Positions 34,901 through 45,102 of a DNA stretch of 64,000 nt are shown one piece after another (the stretch's first letter is position 1; each line of letters starts with the position of its first letter). This DNA is from Primula veris. Lineage: Eukaryota > Streptophyta > Magnoliopsida > Ericales > Primulaceae. The notes under the pieces were generated by a model, which saw nothing but the letters and a program-made list of their open reading frames with translations, was not told the DNA's origin and made no database searches. The position numbers and the translations under genes were made by a program. The DNA is taken from the NCBI GenBank assembly GCA_963682055.1, contig OY821749.1:24497631-24561630 (forward strand), given 5' to 3'.

Positions 34901-36838
34901 GATACGGATGTTCTTAGAAACCGGTTTGTACTCCCAAAATTATGACAGTATAAACGAGAACTTCGAATTATTAGCTTCCCAATGATTTTATCTTTCTTTT
35001 CTTAATTTCCTCGGTCTATAAGGGCGGGTGGTAGAGCAATAGAGCTGTAATTCCTCTAATACTGTAACGACCCGGTCCTACGGACCGAACCGCCACGCCC
35101 GTATCAACAATATTGTCCGCTTTGACACAATTTCTCAGGGGGGTCACCCATCCTACTGCTACTCCAAGCTAAGCACGCTTAACTATGGAGTTACGCCCTC
35201 GCTATTGTGCCGCACGGCTTTAAAATGCCTTGTTGATAGAAAATGGATCTTTAAGCTCATATACCACACGAGTACTCTCATATCTGAGCGATGTGGGACT
35301 AACGCACAACACCGTACCACAGAATTTCCTTTCTGGAAATCTGGGTCGTCACAATCACCCTCACTTTAGGCACGACGTCCTCGTCGGGCACGTCGTTCTT
35401 CAGGGGTCCACAAACACGTGCTAGTCCCCACATTTCCGGCCAGATAGAGGCTCTGATACCATCTGTAACGACCCGGTCCTACGGACCGAACCGTCACGCC
35501 CGTATCAACCATATTGTCCTCTTTGACACAACTTTTCAGTGGGGTCACCCATCCTGGTACTACTACAAGCTAAGCACGCTTAACTATGGAGTTCCGTCCT
35601 CGCTATTGTGCCGCACGGTTTTAAAAGGCCTTGTTGATAGGAAATGGATCTTTAAGCTCATATACCACACGAGTACTCTCATATCTGTACGATGTGTGAC
35701 TGACGCACAATACCGTACCACAGAATTTCCTTCATGGAAATCTGGATCCTCACAAATACGCACCGGTAGACATTAGAGCAAGCATTGCAACTTCCCTATT
35801 AATTTATCTAAATATAACAGAAAAACTATTTTTTTTTAGTTATACATAACACTTTCAGTTAACATGTATACTTCCTTATTTACTTTTTATTTGGGTTTTT
35901 TTTCTCTCTCATTATTGGTAATTGTACTTAAATTTATTGAAAATATTAATGGGGTAGATTTTTGGTTCCGTTCTTATGGGGAATACTGTATAACATGTAT
36001 AATTTGAGGCTTGTTTTAAGGAATCTGATATAGCATTATTTTTAGTTAAAAGTTAATATGCTTCCTCGTATTATTCATTAGAGAATATGATGGAAAATTG
36101 TTGGTAAAATGAGTGTCGCTAAATTTTAACAACAGAATAACAACTAATCATGTTGCTAAAATTTAACAACACTTATTTTATCAACAGTTTTCAAAAAATA
36201 AATTAATGTTAAATGAATTTTTTCTTGTCGTATAGTGAAACCAAGAGTACACACCCCCATAACTACTGCTAAAAAGATACAGTTTAACCTTAAAACTTTA
36301 GGTTAAGACATGTTTGACAATAGATTTTGCTGCGTTTTTAAAATTCATTAAGAAACGAGATTTTTTAGCTTCTTAATTAAAATCTACTTTTTAAAGCTAA
36401 ATAACCTGGCAGTCCTCGGACCACAGTCCAAATATGCACGATTTTCTTCAAAAAAACTGCCGTTAAACGGACCCAAAAAATATACACTACAATAAAAAAT
36501 TCATTTAGCATCATAAAACTTTTTGAGTTATGTTGTTAAAGTGCTTGTGGCTAAATTTTAGAAACAATTTAGCAACAAATAGCAACATAATTTGCTAAAT
36601 TGTTGCTAAAATTTAACAACAACCACTTTAACAACATAACCGAAAAAAATATATGATACTAAATGAACTTTTTATTGTAGCGATAGAAAGACTAAATCAC
36701 AAATTTAATTAACAGAATGTAACTTAACCTGTTGAAAAAGAGGAGTCCAAAACAGAAGCTGGCAAAGCATAAAAAACAGACCCTTTTAACAGAAAAACCA
36801 ACATAAGATGAAGTGTAATGTTGTCGTATCACCCCCAT
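31960..36838 (-). CDS. Beta-1,3-galactosyltransferase (GT31), copy 2, 11 exons
   Basis: Tandem paralogue of the gene at 27226. Exons: 36838-36729, 34177-34075, 33952-33891, 33776-33565, 33473-33410, 33319-33247, 33140-33035, 32919-32832, 32715-32590, 32477-32368, 32090-31960; 1185 nt, 394 aa, phases consistent. Anchor, [26 protein letters not shown] (DDD at ~236-238) and the Cys-rich C-terminus are kept. Two oddities: intron 2 has a GC donor (AAG|GCAAGT) where copy 1 has GT, and exon 7 lacks 15 nt, removing five residues (VEGYH or equivalent) from a strongly conserved GT31 motif. Intron 1 is 2.55 kb and holds a Cassandra element and two TIR elements. Probably transcribed, but its activity is uncertain. 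Confidence 0.9.
34550..34911. mobile_element. 362-bp MITE with TCTTAG target duplication
   Basis: Lies in intron 1 of galactosyltransferase copy 2. It is flanked by TCTTAG at 34544-34549 and 34912-34917. The ends ACCATCCGCA and (reverse complement) ACATCCGTA form an imperfect inverted repeat. Copy 1 shows the uninterrupted site 'ctcttagaaaccggtttgta' (near 29798), so the insertion is bounded by a paralogous empty site. Confidence 0.85.
35063..35754 (-). mobile_element. Complete Cassandra TRIM retrotransposon
   Basis: Two direct LTRs of 291 bp (35063-35353 and 35464-35754), each starting TGTAACGACCC and ending in ..TCACA, around a 110-bp internal region, with the 5-bp target duplication AATAC on both sides (35058-35062, 35755-35759). 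On the minus strand the internal region starts with the primer site ATGGTATCAGAGCC (35463-35450, tRNA-Met) and ends in a purine tract before the other LTR. The LTR minus strand contains GTTAAGCGTGCTT and AGGATGGGTGACC, the internal-promoter part of plant 5S rRNA, the hallmark of Cassandra. It has no coding capacity. By eye about 20 differences separate the LTRs, so it is not a very recent insertion. Confidence 0.95.
36095..36237. mobile_element. Decayed CACTA-type MITE
   Basis: Internal inverted repeats ('gctaaattttaacaac' against 'gttgctaaaatttaacaac'). The right end, read on the minus strand, is CACTATACGACAAGAAAAAATTCATTTAACAT. This resembles the end of the intact element at 36485, but the left end is not recognisable. 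Confidence 0.55.
36485..36682. mobile_element. 198-bp foldback CACTA MITE with ATA target duplication
   Basis: The left end CACTACAATAAAAAATTCAT and the right end (reverse complement) CGCTACAATAAAAAGTTCAT are near-identical. The inverted similarity continues for ~90 bp, so almost the whole element folds back on itself. ATA flanks both sides (36482-36484 and 36683-36685), the 3-bp duplication typical of CACTA transposons. It lies in intron 1 of galactosyltransferase copy 2. Confidence 0.9.
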
Positions 36839-37200
36839 TTTTATAATTATTATTTCAAGTGCAAAAATAGTTAGTATAGAACTTGGCCTTTTTATTTCAC
36901 TCTCTCCTTCAGTATAAGGCAAACTCACTGCAACATTACAACAAATATTATGCATTAAATAATGAGATTCAAATTTCGCTTTTTCTTTACGCCCAAGCAA
37001 AATTCGAATTTAGCTGGGAAGGATATTTATACTTATTGCAAATAAACTCAATAAACTTAAACTTTTGAAATTTTCAATTATCCCACAATCTATCTATGTT
37101 TTGCATGTAAACCCTATGAACTTTGAAAAGTTATAATTAACCACCATAAACTATCTATGTTTTGCCAAGGACCCCCTTGACTGATTATAAAAGGGTATAA

Positions 37201-40200
37201 TTATAAGTGTGTATATACAAATTATTTCTTTCTAATAAGTATAATATTAGTATACGTCGTTCACTATTTTCTCGGCACACCACGCTTTAAATGATAAGAA
37301 TCATCTTTTCCTTCTGTAAATCTACTTTACATAAACGCCTAGATGTGCTCTCAGTCGATTCGAGAGGCCCGACACCCAAAATAAAAGATGAGGCCCTCTA
37401 TGCAAAATTTACAAATAAGTTAGTAATCAAATCGAGTATAAGTGCCTCTTTATGTAACTAAAACTTAATATACGTGTATATATATTAAAATATCACTCAG
37501 TAAAAGAAGTATGCATAATTCAGTTAAAGATACACTGAGAGTCTTATTATGTATAGAATAAAGGTTGTATGACATTCAAAGTTAATGCAGAGAAAAAAAA
37601 AGTAAAAAATTTAATTAAAGAATAAAAATAGTAGAGTACATATAATTTAAGATATATAACGCTTTCTGAAAAATTTAAAAATTTGAGGCCTCATATAATA
37701 AAATGTGTCCCAACAGCCTCTATTACTATGCCCGGGATACATTATTAGTCCATGCAGATTTACGTTATTACCATGTCACATGTGCATGTGATTAAATACT
37801 TACAAGGTGCATTATTTTACCTTTTATTTTATTTAGTATTTATTTCTCATATAGCTCGCATCCCTATCAATTCTTTTAAATTGACTCACTGACTAACTTT
37901 CATTAAGATGACAATTGAGGGTAACTTTGTTTACACACTCCACCAACGCAAAAATAAAATAAAGTAGAATTGAATTAATGCTATATTAATTCTAGATTTT
38001 GCAAAATCTTAAAAAAAATATACTCCAAGTTTGCATAATATTATACAATCCTCTTCTTTTCATTACCTAAAAACAATTCCAAATGATCTTGCCTACGGAG
38101 TTTTTTCTTTACTACTTATTTATTATATAATTATAGTACCAGTCTTAAACTCTTATTACCATTCTATTCAGTATATATATATAGTTTCAAAAGCAATAAT
38201 AACGTCTTTGTGTCTCCTAAACATGTTTTATTGAAATATATATAAGCCATGGTGCTTAATTATATTTTTCGAACCTTTACTTTTACTTTTTACCGTAAAA
38301 AACACAAGATATACACAAATATTTCAATTTCAAATAACAAAAAGAGGAGTGGCATTGCATAAATGATTTGTACACTTGATTGACTTTTTGATAAGGTTAG
38401 TTTGTTAGTTGCTAACCTGCTTGGAGCGGAAACCGTAACAAATTATGTCATTACATTATTGTTCCTTGTAATTAATTTTATTTTCCATTTGGCAACCGTA
38501 ATAAATTGTGTCATTACATTATTTGTCCTTGTAAGCCCGAGGGTAAAGGGGTGCCACCGTGCCGAAGCACCGCCGCCACCCCGAGGCGGGCGGTGGCTGA
38601 CATAAACTCGGAACAAGATAAAAAGAGAGAAAGAATTAGATAAAAGAATGAACTTTCAAGACTTCACTAGGTTTGTCTGACCTCGGGTAATTGTGTTTAA
38701 AAAAAAAAAACTATTCGACTGAATTAGCTTTTTGGCAGATGATGTGCTATGCCATATACAAGCTTGGGTCTTGGGTAATTGGTTCGGAAAAAAATTTACG
38801 GACAACATCTGATTATATTTTTAATATAATGGGTAGTTAAAATAAAATTACTAAATACTAATTTATTTACAATGTGTTACAATAGCACAAATAGTAGAAT
38901 AATTTTACATTTTAGATAGAAGATCGTGAGTTCAAAAAAATTTAGTTATAATTTAATTTTGTTTTTTATTTGATTTGTATTTATCAAGTAATAAACAAAA
39001 TCCGAGTATTATGCATTCTGTGATACCGGACCGTCACTGAGCACATATTTCATTTTCTTCCCAAAAATACTCGGTAATCTCAATAGTACTCTCCACGAGG
39101 TGGAATCACCTCTCCATCTTAAAGAAGGGGATTTCAAAATGTTCACTTTGTTGGACTAAATATTTATTGAAAATTATGTCAAAAACCTCAAACTAGTGAA
39201 AAATGAAAATGCAAGCCAGCCAATAGCAATCTGAAATAAGCTCGGATGAGTACCAAATTGTATTTTGTTAGGATGAAGTTGTATAAATGTTAAGCGTCTC
39301 TTTTCCTACGTAGTTCGAGTTGAACGACAGTGACGGCACGGGTATTAGAAAAATGAAAGTCTTTGATTTTGAAGTTAATTAGTAAGCAATTCTAGTTCTC
39401 TTACAATGCTAATTGTTGTTACTTGACCTTATAGATGGACGACATTTTTACAAAGTTCTTTTTGTATTCAGCAGGAATTGCTTTTTGTTCATGTTTGTAA
39501 TTTTGCTTGGGTTCTGCAGAAAATGGCTTATGTATGGATTATTGAGTTTGTAATTGTCTTGATTTGTTATATATATGCAGTTAAGCAAGTGATTTTAATT
39601 TTTGTTTATTATATGTAAACATTGGGCCGTGGTATAGTAAAAATTACTTCTTAATACATAGAACTTAATTATTATCCTCTTGTTTGGTGAGGACAAAGAT
39701 TGTTATGGAATCTCAAATCTCCAGATTATAAACATCTCAAAATTAACATTGCAATGGACAACTTATAACTAGAGAGGCGACGTTCATGTATACTGTTGCA
39801 GAAAAGTGGAATATCAATAAATTGTCTTTGTTATGTATTTGAAGTTAATTATATACTCCGTATGACAGTACATATAGAATATACTTTGTTGCACCCATTT
39901 TATTAACAAGACCAGTTACAGCAAGTCAAGATCTTATGATATAACCTTAAATCATTTACTGTTCTAAGTGTTGTTGTAATTCGTGCTCAGTTTGTGAACT
40001 TTTGTCTAAATGTTAGCGCTGATGTTCTTGAAAATTGTGGCCGACTCAGTATCCACTTTCGTAACGTAAATACTGGACGCATATTTAGTCATGTTTGTAA
40101 AATCGTGTTTTCATCGTATTATCGTTTTTTTCATATGTATTCGTAAAAAAAAATCGCTTTTTTTTTCTTAAATCAACGTTTTATTTTATTTCTAAAGTGT

Positions 40201-41331
40201 TTGTTTAATTTTTTTTTAAAATTTAACTTTTTGACATTTTTTTAGGTATTACCTTATAAATTGTCAAAATAAACAATAAATACCCAAAAAATAAATAAAA
40301 AGACAAATTTTATAGATTTTTTTGAACAAATTAACATTATATAAATAATATAAAACGTTGATTTAAGGGAAAAAAATAGAAAAAAATTATACATACGAAA
40401 AAAACAATAAGATGAATTTATAATTATGACCAAATGTACTCTCTCCGTAAGACTACTATATCCTAAACTTGGTTAAAGAATGAATTACAGATATACAAAT
40501 TCCTTATGAGAAGGAGGGCCTTTACTATCGAAACACACATGTACGCAAAGGCATGTGCTAAGGTCAAATGCAGATATAGCTAGGGGGTGTATATAAACCG
40601 ATCAAACCAACCGAACCAAATCGAACCGATCAAAAACTGAACCAACCCGATTAGTAATTTGTTTGTTTCAGTTTGAAATTTGATAAACCGATTTAATCGG
40701 TTCGGTTTACGGTTTTCAAACCGAACCGAACCAAAGCGATCAAACTGACCGAACCAAACCGAATCGGTCAAAAACCGAACCAACCCGATTAGTAATTGGT
40801 TTGGTTCGGTTTGAAATTTAATAAACCGATTTAATCGGTTCGGTTTGCAGTTTTAGTGTTTTTCAAACCGAACTAAACCGATTATTTTTATTCATATATA
40901 AAAAATATATAATTATTTATATATATACTTCAGTAAGTTGATATATAATGTTTTGTTTGTTATTTTTAGTTATCAATAATATATTTTGTTAAATCATTTG
41001 TAAACTTACTTGTTATTTGACTTTACTTGTTATTCAACTTTTAGTTCAAAATTTGAAATGAAATATAAGCGAAAATTTTACGAAACTAGCATAATTTTGA
41101 ATATTGTGTTTTTTAGTTATTAAAGTTCAAACCGACCGAAACAAATCGATTATAATTGGTTTGGTTTGGTTCCGATAATTTTTTTGTCAATTAACCAAGC
41201 CGAATCGAACCGATTGTTTTTTATTAATTTGGTTCACATTTTACTCAAAAAGCGAACCGAACCGAACCACGAACATCCCTCGCATATGGCTATAGAGGTA
41301 ACTTTACTGGTTATAAAAGTTTTCCACCATA
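37201..41331. other. Intergenic, mostly featureless
   Basis: No gene recognised. A short GC-rich island lies at 38530-38595 (pattern 'gccgccaccccgaggcggg') in otherwise AT-rich DNA. The AACCGA-type repeat is at 40590-41275. ORFs are short and lack coding character. Confidence 0.5.
40590..41275. repeat. AACCGAACC-rich repeat element
   Basis: Two ~140-bp direct units (about 40597-40735 and 40737-40885), each with 'aaccgaaccaa', 'aacccgattagtaatt' and 'taaaccgatttaatcggttc'. A short AT-rich middle and a terminal part rich in the same motif follow, ending 'cgaaccgaaccacgaacatc'. The left 'gggggtgtatat' and right 'acatccctcg' ends are loosely inverted. This is a common non-coding plant repeat type; no target duplication was found. 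Confidence 0.7.
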
Positions 41332-41780
41332 TAAATTTTGGAATTATACTCAAGATCAAGGCGAGGAATGTCCAGAAGCACCTATCTAAGTGGATCCGTC
41401 CATATGTTTCCACCATATTATGGATCTCTAATCACCCAGAAATTCCTTGTCTTGCGGTATAAATAAATTTCTTTTCTTGAAATTATATATTTGGAAACAT
41501 AATTAGGTCTCCATCCAAATTAATATAAGTAAAGAAAACTGTGATAATTAAAATCTTGTTCATGCACTTATATTTAATGAAATTCATCCACAGTTGCAAT
41601 TTACATGAATGTGTAAAATAATGATAATGACCGTTCAATGTATTTCCAAGTAAAGAAACTGAACATTTGGTAGTTTAATTAATTGAACATATTTGATTTC
41701 CAATATATACCTGCCCTTTTTCCCAGAGTACTTTCAATTCTTACCTAAGTATCCGGTTTCTTACAACAAAATCAGAAAAT

Positions 41781-42251
41781 ATGTTGAAGACACAATGGAT
41801 GATACTTTTTCTTGCAGTCGCCATAGTCGGTTTTACTGGTATATGGAGTATATATCTATCTGCAATAATTAATTTACAGATACACGCGATACTAATCTAT
41901 CAAAAGTTGCTCGTTAACCTTTATTACACGCATACACAGTCGAACACCATAACCAACTTGTCAACGTTTTTGTAATTTGTGAATGATGTATAATTTGATT
42001 TACCATATCCTCTGATATTTAAACTTTTTTCAGGTTTGCAAGCGGATACCCCATGCCAAACTGCCAGCGATTGTAGGGGGCTATCAGGTTGTTTTTATGG
42101 ATGTATAAGTAACTTCTGTAGTTGTGTTTACGGAAGCCAACCAATTGGTACATGTACAACGAAAGATGATTGTTTAAAGGTGTGTCCTGAAGGTACAGAA
42201 CCAAGATACATCGCCTGTATCGATGGGTCATGCTTTTGCGCATATACTTAA
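41781..42251 (+). CDS. Secreted 12-cysteine peptide, copy 1 (two exons)
   Basis: Exon 1 (41781-41838) encodes a signal peptide (MLKTQWMILFLAVAIVGFTG). After a GT-AG intron, exon 2 (42034-42251) encodes the mature peptide, 91 aa in total. The mature part has two six-Cys blocks: C-x5-C-x5-C-x3-C-x4-C-x-C and C-x5-C-x3-C-x10-C-x4-C-x-C. The layout (signal exon, one intron in phase 1 after the signal, Cys-dense exon) is that of plant defensin-like/knottin secreted peptides, which act in defence or signalling; here two similar domains are joined. I do not recognise the subfamily. A TATA candidate (caatatatac) lies at 41701. Ends YT, stop. Confidence 0.88.
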
Positions 42252-43894
42252 AGTCGAATAATAGTATTTGTATTGAGGTTTAACAGAATTATTAGTCCTC
42301 TTCTTTGAGGATATATATAAAAACAAAAACTATGTGGCTTTATGCTATTCATTTCGTTTTTTTGTGTTGCTTAAAGTATGAAAAATGTCTCTATATATAT
42401 CATTCTGAAATCTGAATACAAGATCGATGTAGAATCTAGAATGACTATATCAAGTTTAAAAAACATTGAGCATCATTTACGATTAGTTTCAAATAGCGTG
42501 GAAAAAAAATCGCCTACACAATAGTGCTATTTTAGAGGTAAAGCATAAAAAAGGGACTTTTATTTTTATAATATTTTTTTGCTAAAAAAATAATACAACT
42601 ACGTCCATTTGGTTCACAAATTATTTCTTTACATAAATAAGAGTTATAATATTTTTATTTATGATTATATACATTTTGCTTTTATTTCTCACTGTATTAC
42701 TTGTATATTTTTTTAATTAATAACTATTTGTTTGGAGGTAACCTGCTTTGCAGGCACCAGAGATCGAACTATGGTGATGAGCATGGTATAATAGAATATC
42801 AGCTATTTGGACCAACCACTTTGCTCGCTCTAAGTACTTGTGTATGATTATATATTTGTGTGATTGTAATTTTGTATTGAATAATATATTTATGAAATTA
42901 TAATGGACTATGCGTTTTGTTATTTTTTAATTTTTAAATGTGTTAACGTAATAATCATCTGAATTATATGATTATATAGCTAAAATAAAATACACCGTAA
43001 AGAGTTTCGTTGTTAAGCTATTTACGTTTTTAGAATAGCTCTCGAAAAAACGTTATGTTAACGATGACGCTATTTAAAACATTCATATGTAAATGTATAA
43101 GAACCAATGAGTTTTCATATAAATATTATAGACGTGTAGTATAAGCGGTGCAATTTCCACAAGAGTGATATTTAAAAATTAATCTCACTTGTATTTACAG
43201 TCTCAGACTATCTCTAATACATATAAGATCTGGACACGACATAGCCAGACTTTGTTGGGTCGTGGTAGGGATTGATTATGTCACTTTATGGGAATTCGTG
43301 GGGTTGTCATGTTTGGAATATAAACTTTTCAGTTTTCAATATTATATAACAAATAAAAATTCATTTACTTTAAAATAACAAATAAAAAATCATTAACTTC
43401 ATTTTTTTCAAGTGAATATATCAAATAAAAACTCATTCACTTCGATATTTAAAATGAAAGGAAGAAATATGTATGAAAAGAAAATTAATTTGGAGGAGTA
43501 TGACTTTATGTGAATTACTTTTGAAAAGATGCACTAAAAGTTAATTTACTTTATTTAATTACATTTAGGCCCTTTATGGTTTCAATAGTTGTTATTTCCA
43601 TCTCACATTATTATCTATCAAATTAGTTCGTGTAACTCATAGTAAATCAGAAACCTGCAAACACGTAATTGAATTTACTACTTTACAGTTTTAACTAGTC
43701 CCAACTCTATCAGATTCAAATTTATGTGACAATGTATATTAAGGATGGATAAAGAGCCCATGTCCCGTTTATATTGCAAAAATATAGTATTTCAGGACCT
43801 CTAAAACTTAAAGATCAAAAATATGTTAGCATGATATCCGTTCCACTACTAGAAAATTAGAAATAATGAACCTTATATATACTATTACAAATGA
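42252..43894. other. Intergenic within duplication unit 1
   Basis: Holds the 3' UTR of the first Cys-rich peptide gene, then AT-rich DNA that is paralogous to 46026-47619. No second gene seen. Confidence 0.6.
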
Positions 43895-44350
43895 ATATTC
43901 AACTATCACGTGATTTCGATTTAACATACTCAATTAACAAGTTTTATGATTAATATAATATATTAAATAAAAACTTTTGATCTACTATTTACCGTCCAAA
44001 TTGACAGTTAAAAAGTGACGTCATCTAATGTTTTCAGTTAAATTGAAGGGTATAATGGTCATTTTACCTAGTAAATTAACTATAAAAAAAAACATTGCAT
44101 CAAAAGCGTTTCGAACTCAAGTCTTCTAATATGGACCAGATGACCTTAACCAACTAGACTACAAACTTTGGTCTGTTAAATACTAATAGCATTGTACCTG
44201 CTAAATTAACTAAAACAAATAAAACTCAACAGCAAGATTTTACTCCTATGTTTATTGATAATAGACAGAGGGTTTATAACAACTAAGCTACCAACACTTC
44301 TATACATATTATGCATTATATATTAAATAAATTATACCCACCTTCGCCAT

Positions 44351-44382
<32 letters not shown>

Positions 44383-45083
44383 CATGTCCATTTTTCTCAT
44401 TTTGGACATCCATTTTTATTTTAATTGTTGATTTTATTTAATAAAGTTAAAAGGGTGCAAAAAATATGATTTTGGTATACTTTCTTCATTACATGTTATC
44501 AATTTCACTAACTTAAATTATTTTATTTTTGTAGTATAATTTTATTTTGGTCGTATATGTTTATTTTTTAATTTGTTATTGTTTTTCAATGACTCCTTTT
44601 TAAAAAAAAAAAATCTACTGATGAGTTGTATTTAAGTTATAATTTCTAAACGAAAAGAACGAGTTATAATTTTTACTATCCATATATACATGACGAAATG
44701 TATCAAGTAAAAGTACTTACTATTTATATATAAGTTATTAGTCATACATATTATTTTTTACACTTTTTTTTAATGTTTGGTGCCTTTGAGTTTATAAGTA
44801 TCAAATTTATTACATTCTGAAACTACAAATATTACTTCATTAATAATGAATACCTGTGAATTTGATAGAAAAAATAGTGTACAAAATTGGAAAAAAATAT
44901 CAGTATAATATATTAAATCGAAACTAATTTAAGTTTCACAAGGGTAATATTATACTCTACTTATTTCTCTTAGACAAGTGGACGGCAATATATTAAATCG
45001 AAAGTTTTCATTTAGTGCAGTATATTAATCATAAAACTTGTTAGTTAAGTATACTAAATCAAGATCATATGATGGTTGAATAT
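43895..45083. mobile_element. ~1.2-kb long-TIR element between duplication units
   Basis: The left 43895-43985 and right ~44995-45083 segments are inverted copies of ~90 bp (both include 'aacaagttttatgattaata'; ends 'atattcaac'). No transposase ORF is present. The middle contains a (TA)n run (44348-44380) and, on the minus strand, a tRNA-like A/B-box pair (about 44160-44105). Long TIRs suggest a Mutator-like non-autonomous element; no clean target duplication was found. Homology of unit 1 to unit 2 stops exactly at its left end. Confidence 0.75.
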
Positions 45084-45102
45084 ATTAAACATTAATTATC
45101 TC

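Larger units (their letters stand above)
26925..37200. repeat. Head-to-tail tandem duplication, galactosyltransferase units
   Basis: Unit 1 runs from about 26925 to 31640 and unit 2 from about 31645 to 37200. Homology covers 3' flanks (compare 26927-27225 with 31655-31960), all exons and introns, and upstream DNA (31430-31590 versus 37085-37200). Unit 2 is longer because it gained a Cassandra element and two TIR elements; unit 1 gained a 622-bp TIR element. Confidence 0.9.
41332..43895. repeat. Tandem duplication unit 1 (Cys-rich peptide)
   Basis: Matches 45103-47619. The offset is 3771 bp at the gene and falls to ~3714 bp at the far end through indels. The 5' ~1 kb (promoter, exons, intron) is nearly identical; the 3' part is clearly more diverged. 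Confidence 0.9.

Noticed and set aside
36692..37000. Longer N-terminal extension upstream of the start of galactosyltransferase copy 2
   Set aside because: Copy 1 is not open at the same place and the family starts near the membrane anchor; ATG 36838 matches the copy 1 start.
38530..38595. GC-rich island with a proline/arginine-rich short frame
   Set aside because: Too short, no start context, no homology recognised, no flanking exons.
40590..41275. AACCGAACC-type repeat considered as an interstitial telomere
   Set aside because: Units are not (TTTAGGG)n or a close variant; the pattern is a longer ~140-bp unit in both orientations, as in common dispersed plant repeats.
44100..44170. tRNA gene on the minus strand
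   Set aside because: A/B-box-like blocks are present but no full cloverleaf can be drawn; it lies inside a TIR element and is best read as a SINE-like relic.
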